Position numbers and translations under genes: made by a program. Shown one piece after another: positions 11,798 to 25,172 of a stretch of 64,000 bases of DNA. The notes below the pieces were generated by a model, which was not told the origin of the DNA, did not search any database, and worked only from the letters and a program-made list of their open reading frames with translations. Each line of letters begins with the position of its first letter. The first letter of the stretch is position 1. This DNA comes from Nymphaea colorata. Lineage: Eukaryota; Streptophyta; Magnoliopsida; Nymphaeales; Nymphaeaceae. The stretch spans positions 14,125,858 to 14,189,857 of the forward strand of contig NC_045144.1 of the NCBI RefSeq assembly GCF_008831285.2. Direction: 5' to 3'.

Positions 11798-12554
11798 GTC
11801 CTTGAGGTCATAAATATATAACTTGCACCTCCATAAAGTTCTCACGTTTTTGCTGCATCGTAGCTTAGGTGGTCCCAATATATTATTCCTTATGGTAGAC
11901 GATGAAGAGGCCACTTTAATGGACTAGTTTCATGTTAGTTGAACGATTTGCTACATCATTGGGCATTGCCAAAATATTTGGATACCTGATGCCATCAGCA
12001 ACTAATACACTCAAGCAATAGAGTACTGTTAGGTGCGTACTCCATCCATTTAAGCACATTAGGTCTTTCATCCAACTTCTCACCTCTATCTTTAAAATGT
12101 TGAAAATACATTTACCCATGAGATTAAATTTGATTTATCACATGTCACCCTACTATGCACCTTTGAACCTCTTGTTAACAAGCCACTATGCTTCTTTGGT
12201 TTTGTAACATCTTCCTATGCGACCAGATCATGCTTGTTCTCCTCCCCACTAGGCCACAAAAAAACTTGAGAATAGTATTAATATGGGACTCCATGTTGAC
12301 AGGCATCATGTGCATGGTCATCGTCAAACAAAACATCATGGAAAAGATGTGTTTGTTAATGTGAACAACATGCTCTGCCATGCTTGAGTGTGTTTCATTC
12401 CAAGAACTTAATTTAAATTATTAAAGTAATTGGAAAATTCACACCATGATTGATCAGAATTGAACTTGAAATTTCAATTGCACATGAATGACATGTTTGG
12501 AACTAGACAACCCTTAGTGAATCTATAAAATTGCAATTGATCTCAACTGAGGAA
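11798..12554 (-). other. Unassigned DNA, possible LINE reverse-transcriptase remnant
   Basis: Minus-strand open stretches 12175-12381 and 11916-12119 have a weak resemblance to the C-terminal part of plant L1-type reverse transcriptase (a FFCG...WSHRKM pattern). The match is too short to be sure. It would fit the LINE-endonuclease-like piece on the other side of the large insertion at 60644-60932. Confidence 0.25.
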
Positions 12555-13223
12555 GAATGAACTTGAGTTGAGGGAAAGATACCTAGATCTACACTAAAGA
12601 CCCAGACCCATGCAAGTTGCCTAGTTCTAGTTGAGCTCAAATTGAGCCTGGTTCTGCCAAATAGATGAGGAAGTGATAGAGTGTAATCAAATATCTTAAT
12701 CTAGAAATAAAATTTGGATTCTAAAGCTCAAAGCGATTCAGGTTCAAGTTAAGTTGCACTGTAATGATCTTAACTTGAGCTTGGTCTGGCATGAGGATGT
12801 CCTTGTGAGTTATAAATGGTAGGTGATATGGTTTGGTAAGCTGCTTTAGGTTACAGTGAGTTCTTTTGGGTTAAGGTAAAGTTGACAGATTGACTCTAAT
12901 GGCTCCTAAAAACTTGTATGGGAAAGAATCATCCTAATTGAGCTTGTTTAAAAAAATTCTCATAGTTTTGGAGGTTTTTGAGGTTAAAAACCAAATGATA
13001 AGGTTCAAGGATAAAATTGTCATTCAACAAAGTGGCAGCACCTAGCTGGCTTTAGCTTTCCTAGGCTCTAAGTGTTAGGTGCTTAAGTGAGATGGTTTAT
13101 TTTTACCCTAATTTAGGTGGATGGCCCCTCCCCTAGAAATGTGCTTGGAAACATTGTTCAAAAATCACATTGTGAGGGGTAAAATGGTTATTTGGTCCTG
13201 GTAAAAAATTTAAGGTACTTACA
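12555..13223 (-). repeat. LTR of the old Gypsy element (left, truncated)
   Basis: It aligns with about 60010-60643. Shared stretches include CTCAAATTGAGCC, GAGGATGTCC, CTCTAATGGCTCCTAAA, AAAGTGGCAGCACCT and TTAGGTGGA(C/T)GGCCCCT. Similarity stops near 12555 while the right copy continues, so the outer part of this LTR appears lost. It ends in ACA before a pyrimidine tract, as in the young LTR. Confidence 0.7.
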
Positions 13224-13236
13224 GTGCCCCCTTTTT
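13224..13236 (-). promoter_or_regulatory. Polypurine tract of the old Gypsy element
   Basis: The minus strand reads AAAAAGGGGGCAC against the LTR. This corresponds to AAAGAGGGGCATC in the young element and would have primed plus-strand synthesis. Confidence 0.6.
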
Positions 13237-14769
13237 CAACTAAGCCAATGAAAGTCATGATTAGTTGTAAAGAAAAACACACCAAATTTTCAAAAATAAA
13301 AATATGCCCTAGTTTAAGGGAAAGCTCCTGGTTTTTCAAATGTTGTGTAGAACACAAGGATGAGGTCTGGAGTGCTTAAAAGAATAAAATTTGCCGTAGT
13401 TTGAAAACTAATGTTGTAAGAGATCTTTGTTGTAACATGTCATCAAAACATTATTATGAAAACAAAAAATGTCCATTGTTGGGACAAGTTCCATGAAAGT
13501 CTATTAAAATTTTGTCATTTAATGTTAAAGTTCAGCTTATGCCAAATTTAGTATCTTGTAGAGAAATAACTTTGTCATTCTATACTCTTTGAGAGTTACA
13601 ACCTTCTCTAGTTGGTGTTTTCAAACACTCTAGAATGAATTTCTCTTTATTTATATTGCATGAGCCTAGAGGAATTGTTCTCAATGATAGGGAGGAGTTT
13701 CAGAGAGGATAAGCTACTAATTAATCACCTTGTAGTTGTGAGAGAGTGTGAGAATTTAGAGCCAAACGACTTTTGCTTTTCAAGCAAACACTCTTGCATA
13801 TTTTCCTTTGCTTTTTTACTTTTTCATTTTATTTCCTTTGGTTGGTTGTTTTGGCTATTTTCTTTTGAGCCATGATTTTTGTTAGGTTGACCTTCACCTT
13901 TGATGGAAATACCTTACTACCTTAAAGGCTACTATGGAGGCTCACTGCTTTGGTGGTTGTATATAGTTGTATCATATACAATGTCATGTCATATCAGGTT
14001 TTTTACTGAACTCATGTGTGGAGCTTTAGGCTGGCAGCTCCTAGGTCTGTTGGACTTAGAGTACCAGGTGTAGAACACCAACAAACTTAGTTGTTTGAGT
14101 TGACAAGGCCTCTTTAGCATGACTAGATAAAAGTTCATGGGTCACATAACTTCATAGAATAGATGTAAACCAACTTTACATGCACAAGTACAAGTTGGGT
14201 ATGTATATATCACCAATTCGGTGTGCAAGTGTGCAAGTTCAAACCAATAAAGGTTTGAAAGTACAGCCCACTGAAGATGGAAGTTCAAAAGGTTCCTTGT
14301 TCAAAGTGATAAGCTTCATAAAGTTATGAGAGTATCATTTGTTGCTACTGGTTTTAAAGAGTCTTGAAGTTCTAAATTTTGAATGTTCCAAAGTTTCAGT
14401 TTCAAAAAGTTTAAAAAATTCTAAAAGTATCTATTTTTTTAGAAATTCAAAAACTCCAAATATCGCACTTTAAGAGTAGAAAGTTTGAAACACTCTAATG
14501 CTTCATAAGGTCACCTTGGGATCTTGAAAAGTTCAAAATCACTTTGAGAGATCACAAAATTTTTTTGGGAGATTCATGGTTGTTGTGTTTCTATTTCATT
14601 TATTTTGTCTTAATTTAAAAGAGAAAATTCCTCGAGTAAGGGAGATAACGAAAATGTTGGGGCTATAACTATGAGGGGAATAAGTCTAACCATGAAAGAA
14701 CATTATTTTTTTATAAAATAAAATTGAGTACATCAGATTTATATATAAAATTTCATCAAATGAAGGATA
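13237..14769 (-). other. 3' noncoding internal region of the old Gypsy element
   Basis: About 1.5 kb without coding content. Around 13950-14090 it matches the young element's 3' noncoding region (near 24420-24560): a CTTTGG(T/C)GG block, then GGC(T/C)GG(C/T)A(G/A)CTCCTAG, then AGGTGTAGAACACC. An open frame of 71 codons at 13660-13875 is probably chance. Confidence 0.6.
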
Positions 14770-15146
14770 TTTAAAAGATCTGGCAGTTTGATCCTATCAG
14801 TGTCAATTAGACGATAGGAGTTGCTATGAAGACCTTCCCTCATCACCTATGGCCCATCCCAATTTACTGCCCACTTCTCACAATGATGGTTCTTCCATAG
14901 AATGGCGGAGAAACATTTACATCAAATTTTCATTCATTAACAAAGTTGGCATAGTGTTAGGCTATCCTTTGATAATACGCCTCTACATATTCAGTTATAT
15001 ATAGTTTCTTTTCATCTAAAAGATATAGCTACACCATCTTCTATTGCTGATCTCGGTTGAGGTGGCTATACTAACAATGCAAATCTTACGGCCAGTCTAC
15101 ACATGTCATGATAATACCACGACAGTTCTTTACATTGGCTCTGTAG
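14770..15146 (-). pseudogene. Old Gypsy integrase, C-terminal part, broken
   Basis: Nucleotide similarity to the C-terminal integrase coding region of the young element is visible, for example the block before CAATTAGACGATAGGAGTTG and the one before ATGGCCCATCCCAATTTACT. Coding frame is lost. The segment stops at a 5-bp TGTAG, where a solo LTR is inserted, and the matching sequence resumes at 18272. Confidence 0.65.
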
Positions 15147-16104
15147 GTATGGTATTCACATCCCCAAAAAATTTTTGGTTTTTCGAGTGCTACAGAAAAA
15201 TGAGGTTTTATTTTGAAATGAAATAGAAAGGGACTCATCCATTGGTACAAGGATTGACCATTCCCAGTGCCTTTACTGGGGGTAATCAATCCAATGGCTA
15301 TGCATATTCTTGATGCATTTAATTTTTCGCTTAAACATCTTTTTCATTCTAAATGTGGTGCGGTATTTGAGAAAATATTGAAGACTTGATATTTCAATTT
15401 TTGAGAAAGTTTTTAAAGTGTCATTTACTTTGATTTAAGTAAAATTTTGAATTGGATGATCTTTACAAATATCATTTAGAAACCTTTTAAAATCATTTTT
15501 AAAGTCAATTTAGTGTTTTCTTAAGAAGTTAAGTAGGTTTGAAACTTTGCTCTAATTCGGTTGCTACCTAACTAGAGTTCCATCTCATCTTGTTTAAGTT
15601 CTTTTAAAGAGGTGCTTATGATCATTTGTGATTTTTAAGTGAAAGTGGATGTATGAATACATTGACCCTACATGATTAGAAGAAAATCATTCATTTCTAC
15701 CACAATATCTAAAGGCATTGCTACCACCACATACATCTAAGCTTCTCATTTTTATTTAAATAATTGTCATAAACATTTTTATGAAAAGAGAAAAGTTTTT
15801 GAAAATGAAATGGGGTTGTAGACCATCAAGCATGATTCCAGTATTCTTGATGAAGTCAGCAAATGAAAAGATCTTCGGACAAAAATATTCAAAAGAATGA
15901 AAAGAGGAAAGACTTGAATACGAAAGGAATATAGAGAAAGAAAAAAAAATTGATTTTGAAAATCACAAAACAAATGATTTAAAAGAAAACGAGATATATA
16001 CATATATATGTATATATATGCATATGTATACAAATATAAAAGCTTTATGAAAATGAAGTATCAAATCGAGTGGAGATGGAGAAGAAGATTTTAGAAAAAG
16101 AGAA

Positions 16105-16106
<2 letters not shown>

Positions 16107-16166
<60 letters not shown>

Positions 16167-16178
16167 TTATTTATTTAT
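16107..16178. repeat. (AT)n and (ATTT)n microsatellite inside the solo LTR
   Basis: More than 50 bases of alternating A and T, then ATTT units, seen directly. Further TATG/CATA-rich sequence lies at 15990-16040 and 16180-16300. Confidence 0.9.
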
Positions 16179-17240
16179 ATGTATGTATGTATATGAGAGT
16201 TTGTAAAAAAATGTGTTAAATCATAAAAAAAGAAGGACAAAGAGCGATCATCATGTACACGTATATGTATATAACATGTATATACATATATATCTTCATG
16301 AGAGTTAAAATCAAGAAATAACTTGAAAATATCCGACTTCAATTTTTCTATGTAGGCCGGAGATGAACTTGGACTCATGCAAGAGCCTAGACTAAGTCTT
16401 CAAGGTCTCATTAAAGAGGGTTCTTGCTTTTGAAAATCTTTTGAAAGACATGATTCTAAATATTTTTATATGTGAACATAAAAGCATTGTTATTTCATTT
16501 GTTACAAGAGTATATTTTTTCCACTATTAGGTATGGAAGAAAATCAAACAACGTAATAAAGCACACATTGGGGGCCCTAATCGGGTGATTAAGAAAAAAA
16601 CTAAGCGTGAGAACTACATGAAGATGCACTTTAATATGTACATATTCATGAAGGGCTTTCCGGGTTGGACAAATCTCAACCTCAAAAATCAGTATAAGAA
16701 TGAAGAAATCTCAACCCAAACACTCATTCTTGCCGTGCATTTGCTCATCAATTAAGAAAAATTAATACATCATGCATTGGCATTATCTCAAGCATAAATA
16801 ATGAATAAAGCGATATATCAAGTATATTTTTAGAAATGAATAAAGAAATGAAATTTATTTCGCCTTGCTCATGCTCTCAGTGCACTGAAGATGTAGCTCT
16901 CAATTCCAGATAGGAAATCATTTGAGCTTTATTGCACGGCCATGGGGCGGTGGCAAGAGGAAATGAGAAAAATGAAAATAATGACTACATACCTCGAATA
17001 TAGATGATATAGGGAATGAAGCTCCAAGATGATGATCCTAAGGTCGCCTTGGATGAAGCTCTGAGATGATGAAAGTATTCCTCCAAGAGATCTTCTTATG
17101 CTCCCAAGGTTGGAGAAGAAGAAGAAGAAGAGAACAAAAGAGAAAATGAAGAGAAAGAGCTAAGGAGAACTCTCAATCTTCAAGTGAAAAAGCAATAGAA
17201 GTTCTCCCTAGATCATTCCCAAGAGAGGAGATTGTGGGGG

Positions 17241-17250
17241 TATTTATAAA
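17241..17250 (-). promoter_or_regulatory. Candidate TATA box of the solo LTR
   Basis: The minus strand reads TTTATAAATA. It occupies the same place relative to the LTR ends as the TATATAA box in the young LTRs. Transcription would run leftwards. A GC-rich stretch with repeated GGGCCGAGATTG units lies at 17460-17660, downstream of the TATA box. Confidence 0.45.
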
Positions 17251-18276
17251 GAGTTTTGGAGCTAAAACTCAAAATTTGAATTTTTTTAATTTCATGAAAA
17301 TTTCAAGTATTTTGAATAATTTTAACTTTTTTTAAAATAGGCTTTGACTAAGTGGGATTGGCCATTAGCCTTGCAAATACCCATTTGGGGCATGGGCAGG
17401 GCTAATAACTACCCAATATAGTCAAAACTGCCCTAAGGGGGCGGCTTTGGCACAAAAATAGGGGCATGTGCACCTGTTCGGCACATCAGCGTGCGCGCGG
17501 GGCCGAGATTGGTAGTGCACACGCAGGGCCGAGATTGACTGCGCGCACAGCACTGTTGCACCGCAGCGCGCCAGGCACTGGTGCGTCGTAGAAGCATACA
17601 GCGTTGCTACGCATGCACACAAGAGTATGCGAGCACTCGTCATCATGCACGCGAGTGCGCTTCATCGTGCATGCTCAATGCATTCAATGTTCTTTTTTTT
17701 AAATAATAAATAAATAAATAAAAATGAAATTAAAATAAATAAATAATTGAAAAAGGATGTTTTAATAAGAAGGCATAAAACCAATTTTTTGAATGCATAT
17801 AAAAATGGTTTTTGTTACAAATGGCAAGGTAGATTCCCTTTTAAGTGACTCCAGAATCGTTTTAAATCCAGATTGGTTTCAATTGGTCGCCGATGCATTC
17901 TACTGAGTGATTTAAACTCAAAAACACATCTTGGTGGGAGAACAAAGCATAAAACAAAGGGAAGGTCCATGCATGTGCGTGGGTGCTCAATGGCATCAAA
18001 TTTTGTTGTTTTGATCTTGATTTTGGATTTTGAGTTTGAAATTCTTGATTTGAATCTAAACTTAAATTTTGGATCTAATTTAGATCTGAGAGTTTGATTT
18101 TGTATTTGAATTGTATGTTTGAATTTGAACCTTCCGTTTGAACTCAGACGTGGGTCTAGAGATTCATTTTGGTTCGAATAGTCATGAATTTGTTTCAGGT
18201 CTAGGATTGGGCTCAAGATCCAAAGATTAAATCCGAATACAGTATTTTTAGAAAAATTTGGGATGATAACATGTAG

Positions 18277-20253
18277 TGTTGGTGGGTGTTCTGATTGTGG
18301 TCAAATAAGCCTATAAGCATCATAGGTATTTTCATGTCAATCACAACCAGTTGCTATAGTTCTCTAAAATTTTGATTAAGATATTGTTTGTGGCCCTAAC
18401 TTGCCTATTCTCTTGGGAATAATGCAACACACAGAATTAGTGCTTGATCTTGAACTTGGCACAGAAATCTCGCATTTTCTCATTCTTGAAATGAGTCCAT
18501 TATTTAAAACAATGTTGTGTGGCACTCAAAATTTTCATAAGATGTTCTTGTGGATGAACGAGATGACATACTTTTCTTCCATAGTTCTAGAAAGACAACC
18601 TCAACCCACTTGGTGAAGCATTGCATTACTGCCAAGAAATTCTTGTACCCATTGGATGCTAATGGGTTGATGGCACCCACCACGTGAAATGCCCACATTG
18701 AGAAGGGTATGATGACAACACGAGTGTAGATATGCAGCCGGTGCATATATGGAGTGGATATATTTGACATTTGAGACTTTTCTTGACGTACTTGTGGGAG
18801 TCCTGTTACTCAACTAATAATAGCATGTTCTTACCAATTGTTTGACTACAATTCGTAACCAATATAGCCACACAGATCCCTCCATGTGCTTCTTCAATTA
18901 TCTCATGTGCTTCTTTCTTAGTAAGACACTAGGAGTACCCTGAGCTGAAACCCCACACGTACAAAGCTAAAACAAAATATCTATCAAACATCCTCTGGGT
19001 GGCACGCTACTCCTTTGGAATATCAAGTGGAAAGTCTTATCTCTGCACATAGTTCTTGATGTTTTGGTGCCCAAGTGCTTCTTTTGTCTCAATTTTGTTG
19101 ATCTACTCCTACGGTTCAAACATGGGGCATGTGAGTCTCACCACTCGAAAGTTTAGTATAGCTCTGATTTCTTAAATGTGATGATCGACCCCAAGCTTAT
19201 TAAACTATTGGCAAATTAGTTGAATTCTCTCTTAACATGGAAGAGTTGGAACTCCTCAAACTATTTGACTAATGTTGCGATAGCTTGTTGATATATTAGT
19301 TTTGGATCTTTGACTTTTCATTCATCATTTTCTAGGTTCACGATTAGTGGAGAATCCTCATATGCATGTACCATTTGGACCCAAAAGTCTAGTAGCATCA
19401 TTAACCTATGGATCGGGGCTTCATACTCTATCATTCTATGAGTGCATGTAATTCTAATTTGAAGAAATAGGGAACAATTTTTCCCTCCAGTATGATTTGG
19501 AGGATTCCTAATACAGTTATAATCATGTTCTTATATTCATCAAAGAAGAGGGTCCAAACTGGAGTGGCCCCATGTGAAGCACTTGTTTATCTAGAAAATT
19601 GTGATCGAATTTTTGTTCTTTTGCCCACGGAAATCTACTAAAATGCCAATGCCTATACCTTGATTTGTATGAAATGTACTTCAAGTTATATTATATGAGA
19701 AGTACCTACCATTTGGTGATTCTGCTGCTAAAAAATGTCTGCTCTAAGATATATTTGAGATTATTCAATTGGGAAATTGTCTTAACTTTACCTAGGAGCC
19801 GGTCTGAACATGTGCCTTAGATACATATTCTCCATCATGGAATATCTTTTTTTAGTAGAAGACATGCTCAATTTTGTAGTCTTCTTCATATTGAACCAAA
19901 AAGTCCTCTGCTGGAAGAATCATTTACGAAAATACATAATAAAATAGCTCTTCCCAAGATTGGCAGCTTCAAATCTGGAAGACTGAGCAGATATTGCTTG
20001 ATGTAGTGTGGAGACTATTGACACCCTAGACCTCATTCAAACTTAACTCTTTTTCTAAGAAGCTGATTGAATGGCCTGTAGCCAATGGTAATATTGAGAA
20101 TAAATCTTCTTGCATTTTGCCTTGTAGAGTATACTATTCCTTAAGGTTGGTTGGAGGTGGCATGTTCATAATGGTCTTGGCCTTAGCTGGGTCACTTCAA
20201 TACCCTTCTTACTAACCACATATTCAAGGAGTTTGTCTGACTCGATGCCAAAT
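18277..20253 (-). pseudogene. Old Gypsy integrase, RNase H and C-terminal reverse transcriptase, broken
   Basis: Minus-strand frames at 18504-18813 read like the integrase core of the young element. WAFDVVG has become WAFHVVG, which removes a catalytic Asp, and FTKWVE is kept. From about 19000 to 19650 the DNA aligns with the second RNase H, and from 19650 to 20250 with the first RNase H and the end of reverse transcriptase. The region ends at CAAAT (20249-20253), the target duplication of the young element, and the same reverse transcriptase resumes at 52603. Confidence 0.75.
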
Positions 20254-23200
20254 TGTTCGCACCCCACTCCTTTTTCAAGGAGGTCGAAATGCGAGTCAGC
20301 AAAATTCTTTTAAAATTTGGGTTTTGAGAAAATTTTCAAGAGAAAGGGATCCGCTCGTCGGTAGGAGGTCCAACCATTCCTGCCGCCTTTAACAGGGGTA
20401 ATTAGACCAAGGACTAAGGATCATTTGGATCACATACGAGTTATTGATGTAAGTCCTATATGCTTATGCATTGAGGTTTTGGATTCAAGAACTGAAATTC
20501 ATTTTTTTGAATAAATGAATATGAATATTGGGGGTTTTCGAGTTGGTTTAAAAACCTTTGTTTTGGTGTTATTTGAAACACATAATTCTTGAGGATTTTT
20601 AAAGATTTGGAATTGAGTTCTTTGTTGTGAACTCTAGATGATGATGATCATCTTATGATAAAAATTGATGTTGAACTCTTCTTTTGTCAAATCATGTGAT
20701 TTGTAGAATTCATTCTTTTGAAGGAACATAGGTTCCAAATTGTTAGAAAACATGTTGTTTTTCAAATGCACTTTGGCCAAAAGATTATGAATGCATTGCT
20801 TGTGTTTTCTTTTGAAGTTAAGTGAGGTTTACAAATTCTCATTGCAATATGACTTGGTCACTTTTTGCAACTTAAATTTGAATCACTTAATTTCTTGAGA
20901 ATGTGCATGTGGTGCTATTGATTTTGAGTAAAAGTGAATGCATGAAACGAGAAGGGAAACTATATGGAACATTCATTCTTCTCTCTCTCATAATCCCTCA
21001 AGATTCATTCATATGAAACATACATTCTTCACTCCCTCATAATATCTCAAAGTCCGTATTGCACGTCATACAATCTATGCATGAAGATTGATTAAAATGT
21101 AGGACTTTCTCTATATGTGCTCATTATATGATTAAGCACATGAATTAGAGATGTAGTTCATAAGCTTGAGGCTTGACATAAAATTATCAAAATGGTGAAA
21201 ATATATAAATGATGTCAAGTTAAATCTTTGAAATGGATGGGAGATGTGGAGGACATCCACTTTTGTCTCAAAATAGCTAAAAATCAGACATTGTGTTGAT
21301 TTAAATAGCTGAAAATTGTCGACATTGATTCCAATAAATATGTTGTTTCTTAGATGGAAATGACAAGTCTTTCAAATAGATTCAAATTCCAGATTTGATA
21401 GTAATGAGATCGTCAACTCTTTTGGATAATTCTAGGATAATTGGTATTTCAAATATGTAAACTTTGACATTCTTAAACCAATTCCTATGAAACATGATCT
21501 GATTTCAACAACATACATACATCTTACGTATGGATTTGCTGAAATTAAGTAAAAATGAAATGAAAATGATTCATAGTCTTGCACTAGGAAAATCAATAAA
21601 AATGGCCCATTTCCTTAAAAACTGGTTTCAAAACATATTCCAACCTGATTTTAAGGGAGGAATGTAATTTTTAACAAGAAATCGGATACATATATGTACA
21701 TATATGACAATGTATACATATACGTACCTTACTTTTCAAAATGGAATTTTATCAAGGGACCGCATGACTCATGAATCATGATGATTCATGGCTGGGTTCT
21801 TTGATGTAGGAAGATTGAAAACTTGTTTCAAATCTTCCCTACTACCCTTGATTAATTAAATTGAAAGACATGAATCAAAATGACTGTGAATAAGAAAGAA
21901 AATAAAACAATACTCAAGCTTATTCGTCATCATTTCGCCATGCAATGGTGGATCACATTCATAAAAACGTATCCATCCCTTATAGGCATTTTCATCATAC
22001 GTGATGTAGCAAAATCACTCTCTCACCGTGGGATTCTCTCATAGTAGGGAGTTCAAAATGGTATTAAGTTGATTCCTTTGAAAGGGACGTGGCCTTGGGG
22101 CCCATTTCAAAATTTGATACTTGGGTTCATATTTAAGAAAAACCGACATATGCATGCATTATGCATTAACATGTACATTGAAGCGTAGGTTTCCCTTAGC
22201 TGGACATCATTCCCAGCCGTAAGCAAATGAAAATAAACCCTCCCACGAATCGCTGAAATTAAAATAAATCAACAATAAGCTAAAGTAGAAGAGAAGTGAG
22301 TTAAGATCACCTACCTTGCGGTCGGTCTTGATGTTTGTCTTTCGTCTTCACTTGTTTTCTAACTCAAGCAATCCTAAGCAAAAATCCAACCGTGGATTCA
22401 AGCTTAGCAAAGCTAGAATAAGAAATAGCTTGCTTGCTAGAATTTGGAGTGGTAAAGAGAGCTTCTCACCACGAAAATCCTAAGTAAGGGTTCAATTAAG
22501 CACCCTAACTTAGCAAAATCAATGGGGAAAATAGAAGAAAGTGAAGAAGAAAATGGGAGAAAAAGGGGAAGGGGGCTTGGACGAACCTCTTCTCTCTTCC
22601 TTGGCTTCTCCCTCCTAGCTCCTTGGCTGCAGCAATTTGATAGAATGCTCCAAAATTTCGTCCCCCCCCCCTTGGTGGCCAAGGGGAGGTTTATATAGAG
22701 GAGGAGGTGGGTTCAACCACCTTCTTAACTCACCTTGGGAACTTGCTTAAGACCTTGGGGACTTGTAAAATGAGTTAAATAGACTTTAAAGGCTCTAATT
22801 GACCATTTCTCAGCCCATTTCCACGAGCTAGGTGGGCTGGGCTAGGTTTGGTCAACATGGGTTCAGACTTAGGTGACCATCTTGACCAAAATTTTGGACG
22901 AAAATGCCCTTGCACAGGGTTTTGCATTTATTTTGTACTATTTATTTATTTTTTTGTTTGAAATCGAGCTTGTAAGGTTAAAACCTAGTTACTAAGCTCC
23001 AAATTTCATTGAATTATGATAATTCAATTTAAATTTTAATAAAATTTAAAAATTTTATCAAATTTGGTTCGAAAAGGGTATTTTCGTCCAAAACTTGATT
23101 GAAAATGGATTTCAATTGAATCAAACTTTCACTTGAGAAATTCAATTTAAATTTGGTATTTGATTCATGCATTTGACAAATTAAAATGTCTATTTGCCTT

Positions 23201-24080
23201 TCATAAACCAATTTAGGCTTTTTAATCTTAATTTGACCGCAGAAGGGCAAAATTGTCCAAATTGATCAATTTCGACCAATTGACCAAAGTCAAAGCTCAT
23301 TTGCGAGTAGTTTGACTTTATTTGAGGTAATTTGATAAATTTGGGTCAAGAAAGCTCTTAATTGAGCTAAATTGTACTTTGACTGAGTTTAGTCAAAGTG
23401 GGTTTGGTTCGGTCAGAGTCTATTTTCGTCCATTAATTGGATCATGAGACAGACTTACTTTTTGGCCAAGCTGAGCTCATGTTGACTGAGCCTAGCCGGA
23501 ATTGGCACCACATTTGAGTGCACCCGGGTCAAACCTACTTGGATTAAGTAGGTTAGGTGAGTTTGACCAGTCTAGTAATTGCTTCATTGAAAATGATTTT
23601 TTTCTTTAAGGAGGACCTGGTTAAAGAAGAGAGAGAGACATAAATGTCTCTCTTTTCCTAGGTTTCTCCTTTATTTCTTCTTGAAAATGACTTTTCTTCA
23701 ATTAATTTGAGAGAAATTATTTATTTATTATTTTTTTGACATGGAGGGGGGCATGGCCCCTGGGGGGGGCTCTTGACCACACGGGCTAGGTGGGGCCCAC
23801 ACGTGGGTCCCACGTAGCATTTTAGACTGAATTAGATCCAATTCTTGGATCTAAGTCGAAATTTGCATTTTGCAATTGGATTTAGATTTCAAATGACATT
23901 TACAATTGAATTTGGACTCGTAATCCTGCATTGGGATTTGTGTATCGGGTTAAATTCACGATTTGAATCTAATTGTTCTTTAGATTCGAAATTGGCTTTG
24001 AAATTGCAAATTTTCACAATTCTTTTGTGAAATTTTCACATTGCTTCAATTTTGATGTGGAAAAATTTGGGGTGTTAACA
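20254..24080 (-). repeat. Young element, 3' LTR (first assembly copy), 3.83 kb
   Basis: Starts TGTTCGC and ends TTAACA, so it has TG...CA ends. It is nearly identical to 36266-40068, including about 600 bp of flank before it. Relative to 49349-52602 it keeps an extra block of roughly 570 bp (about 21560-22140). It includes a TATA box, a C run at about 22661-22671, and an 81-codon minus frame just downstream of the TATA box that is probably not translated. Confidence 0.9.
22691..22698 (-). promoter_or_regulatory. TATA box in the 3' LTR (first copy)
   Basis: The minus strand reads CTATATAA within CTCCTCCTCTATATAAACC. The same box is kept in the other LTR copies at 35128-35135, 38688-38695 and 51214-51221. 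Start of transcription would be expected some 30 bases to the left. Confidence 0.65.
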
Positions 24081-24093
24081 GATGCCCCTCTTT
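24081..24093 (-). promoter_or_regulatory. Polypurine tract, young element (first copy)
   Basis: The minus strand reads AAAGAGGGGCATC directly next to the 3' LTR start, the expected place for the plus-strand primer. The copy at 40069-40081 is identical. Confidence 0.8.
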
Positions 24094-25172
24094 GCTGTTA
24101 AGCAAATTGAATAATTTGCTTAATAGCAAATATTCACGCACCAAATTTTTGCAAATAGTTTGGAAAATCCATTTTTCAAATGATGTTGAACCATCCTCAC
24201 TCGAGGGAAAATGCTAGGCATAGACCTGAAATAAGAAGATTTTTCTCCATCTCATTGGAGACTTTGCAGAGGAATTAATGTTGGTTGAAAAATTTTGTAA
24301 TTATGAAAGTTTTTGCATTTAATGCTTAGAGAAATTTACCCTCGATGCCTTCTAAACCATTGGCAAGTGCTTTTTCTCTCCTTTTACTTAGTTTTTCACA
24401 TACTCGGATTTCCACCGCTTTGGCGGTTTTGTGTAGTTTGCTTTGTGTAATATCAAGTCTATCGGGCTTTCTTTTGAACCCTTGTAACAAGCTTTGGGCC
24501 GGTAACTCCTAGACCAGTTGGCCTCAGGGTACCAAATGTAAAACACTCCCCGAGCTTACTTGCTCGAATTCAGAAGGCTTTAGGAGACTTAATATAAGCA
24601 AAATGTTCATGGATTGCTTTTTAGCTTCACGGCGTAAGCATAGGTCATATGCCCACCCGCGCCTGCTGAGCTTTGAACCAGAGGAACAACTACACTCACC
24701 CCGAGCTCATTGCTCAACTCATTTCGCTTGATAGCTTTTTCTAGCATCTTGCCAAGGTCTTTTAGGTGACAAGACTTTTTCTTATGGCATCTCATGCTAG
24801 ACCTTTACAAATGCCGATTGTCGGGACCAACATTAATTACTATACATTAGTCCCTCAATGTCTGTGAAATTTCTTGCCTATTTCAAGACGATGCCCTTGC
24901 AATTGTCCTCAAGACATGGGTTGAGTTTGAAAATTTTGATGCATTTTTGAAACTTTTCCCTAAGGGATACCATGCCCCTTAGTTGGTTTGAAAATTGTTA
25001 CAAACGTGCTTATCAAAGCACAACTATTTTGAATTTTTTTTTTTTTTGAATTGCAAATTCAAGTATAGAATTTTTTGAGATGCAAAGCATTAATTGGATC
25101 GGGGATTTCAACCCCATCGGCATCAATCAGTCGATAAGAATTGTGAGGTAGAACCTCTTTGACAACATATGG
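24094..25172 (-). other. 3' noncoding internal region, young element (first copy)
   Basis: About 1.1 kb between integrase and the polypurine tract. The first bases after the integrase stop still translate in frame as an integrase C-terminal extension (KEVLPHNSYRLIDADG, about 25080-25170), so the stop at 25173 looks like a late nonsense change. The rest has no recognised protein. A 62-codon frame at 24607-24795 is doubtful. Confidence 0.6.

Larger units (their letters stand above)
15147..18271 (-). repeat. Solo LTR (3.1 kb) of a related Gypsy family
   Basis: The left end is similar to the first 130 bp of the young LTR: ATTCACATCCCC against TTCGCACCCC, then GAAAGGGA and CCATTCC, then GCCTTTA and GGGGTAAT. 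The right end, AAAAATTTGGGATGATAACA, corresponds to AAAAATTTGGGGTGTTAACA in the young element. TGTAG flanks it at 15142-15146 and 18272-18276, and the integrase coding similarity is continuous when the LTR is removed. No internal region is present, so recombination between two LTRs is the simplest history. The first dinucleotides are not canonical TG, probably through decay. Confidence 0.75.

Noticed and set aside
22437-22682. 81-codon minus frame found in the LTRs (also 38434-38679)
   Set aside because: Its start codon lies about 10 bases downstream of the TATA box, probably before the transcription start. Its text is basic/Ser/Pro-rich with no domain. Versions in the other LTRs are broken.
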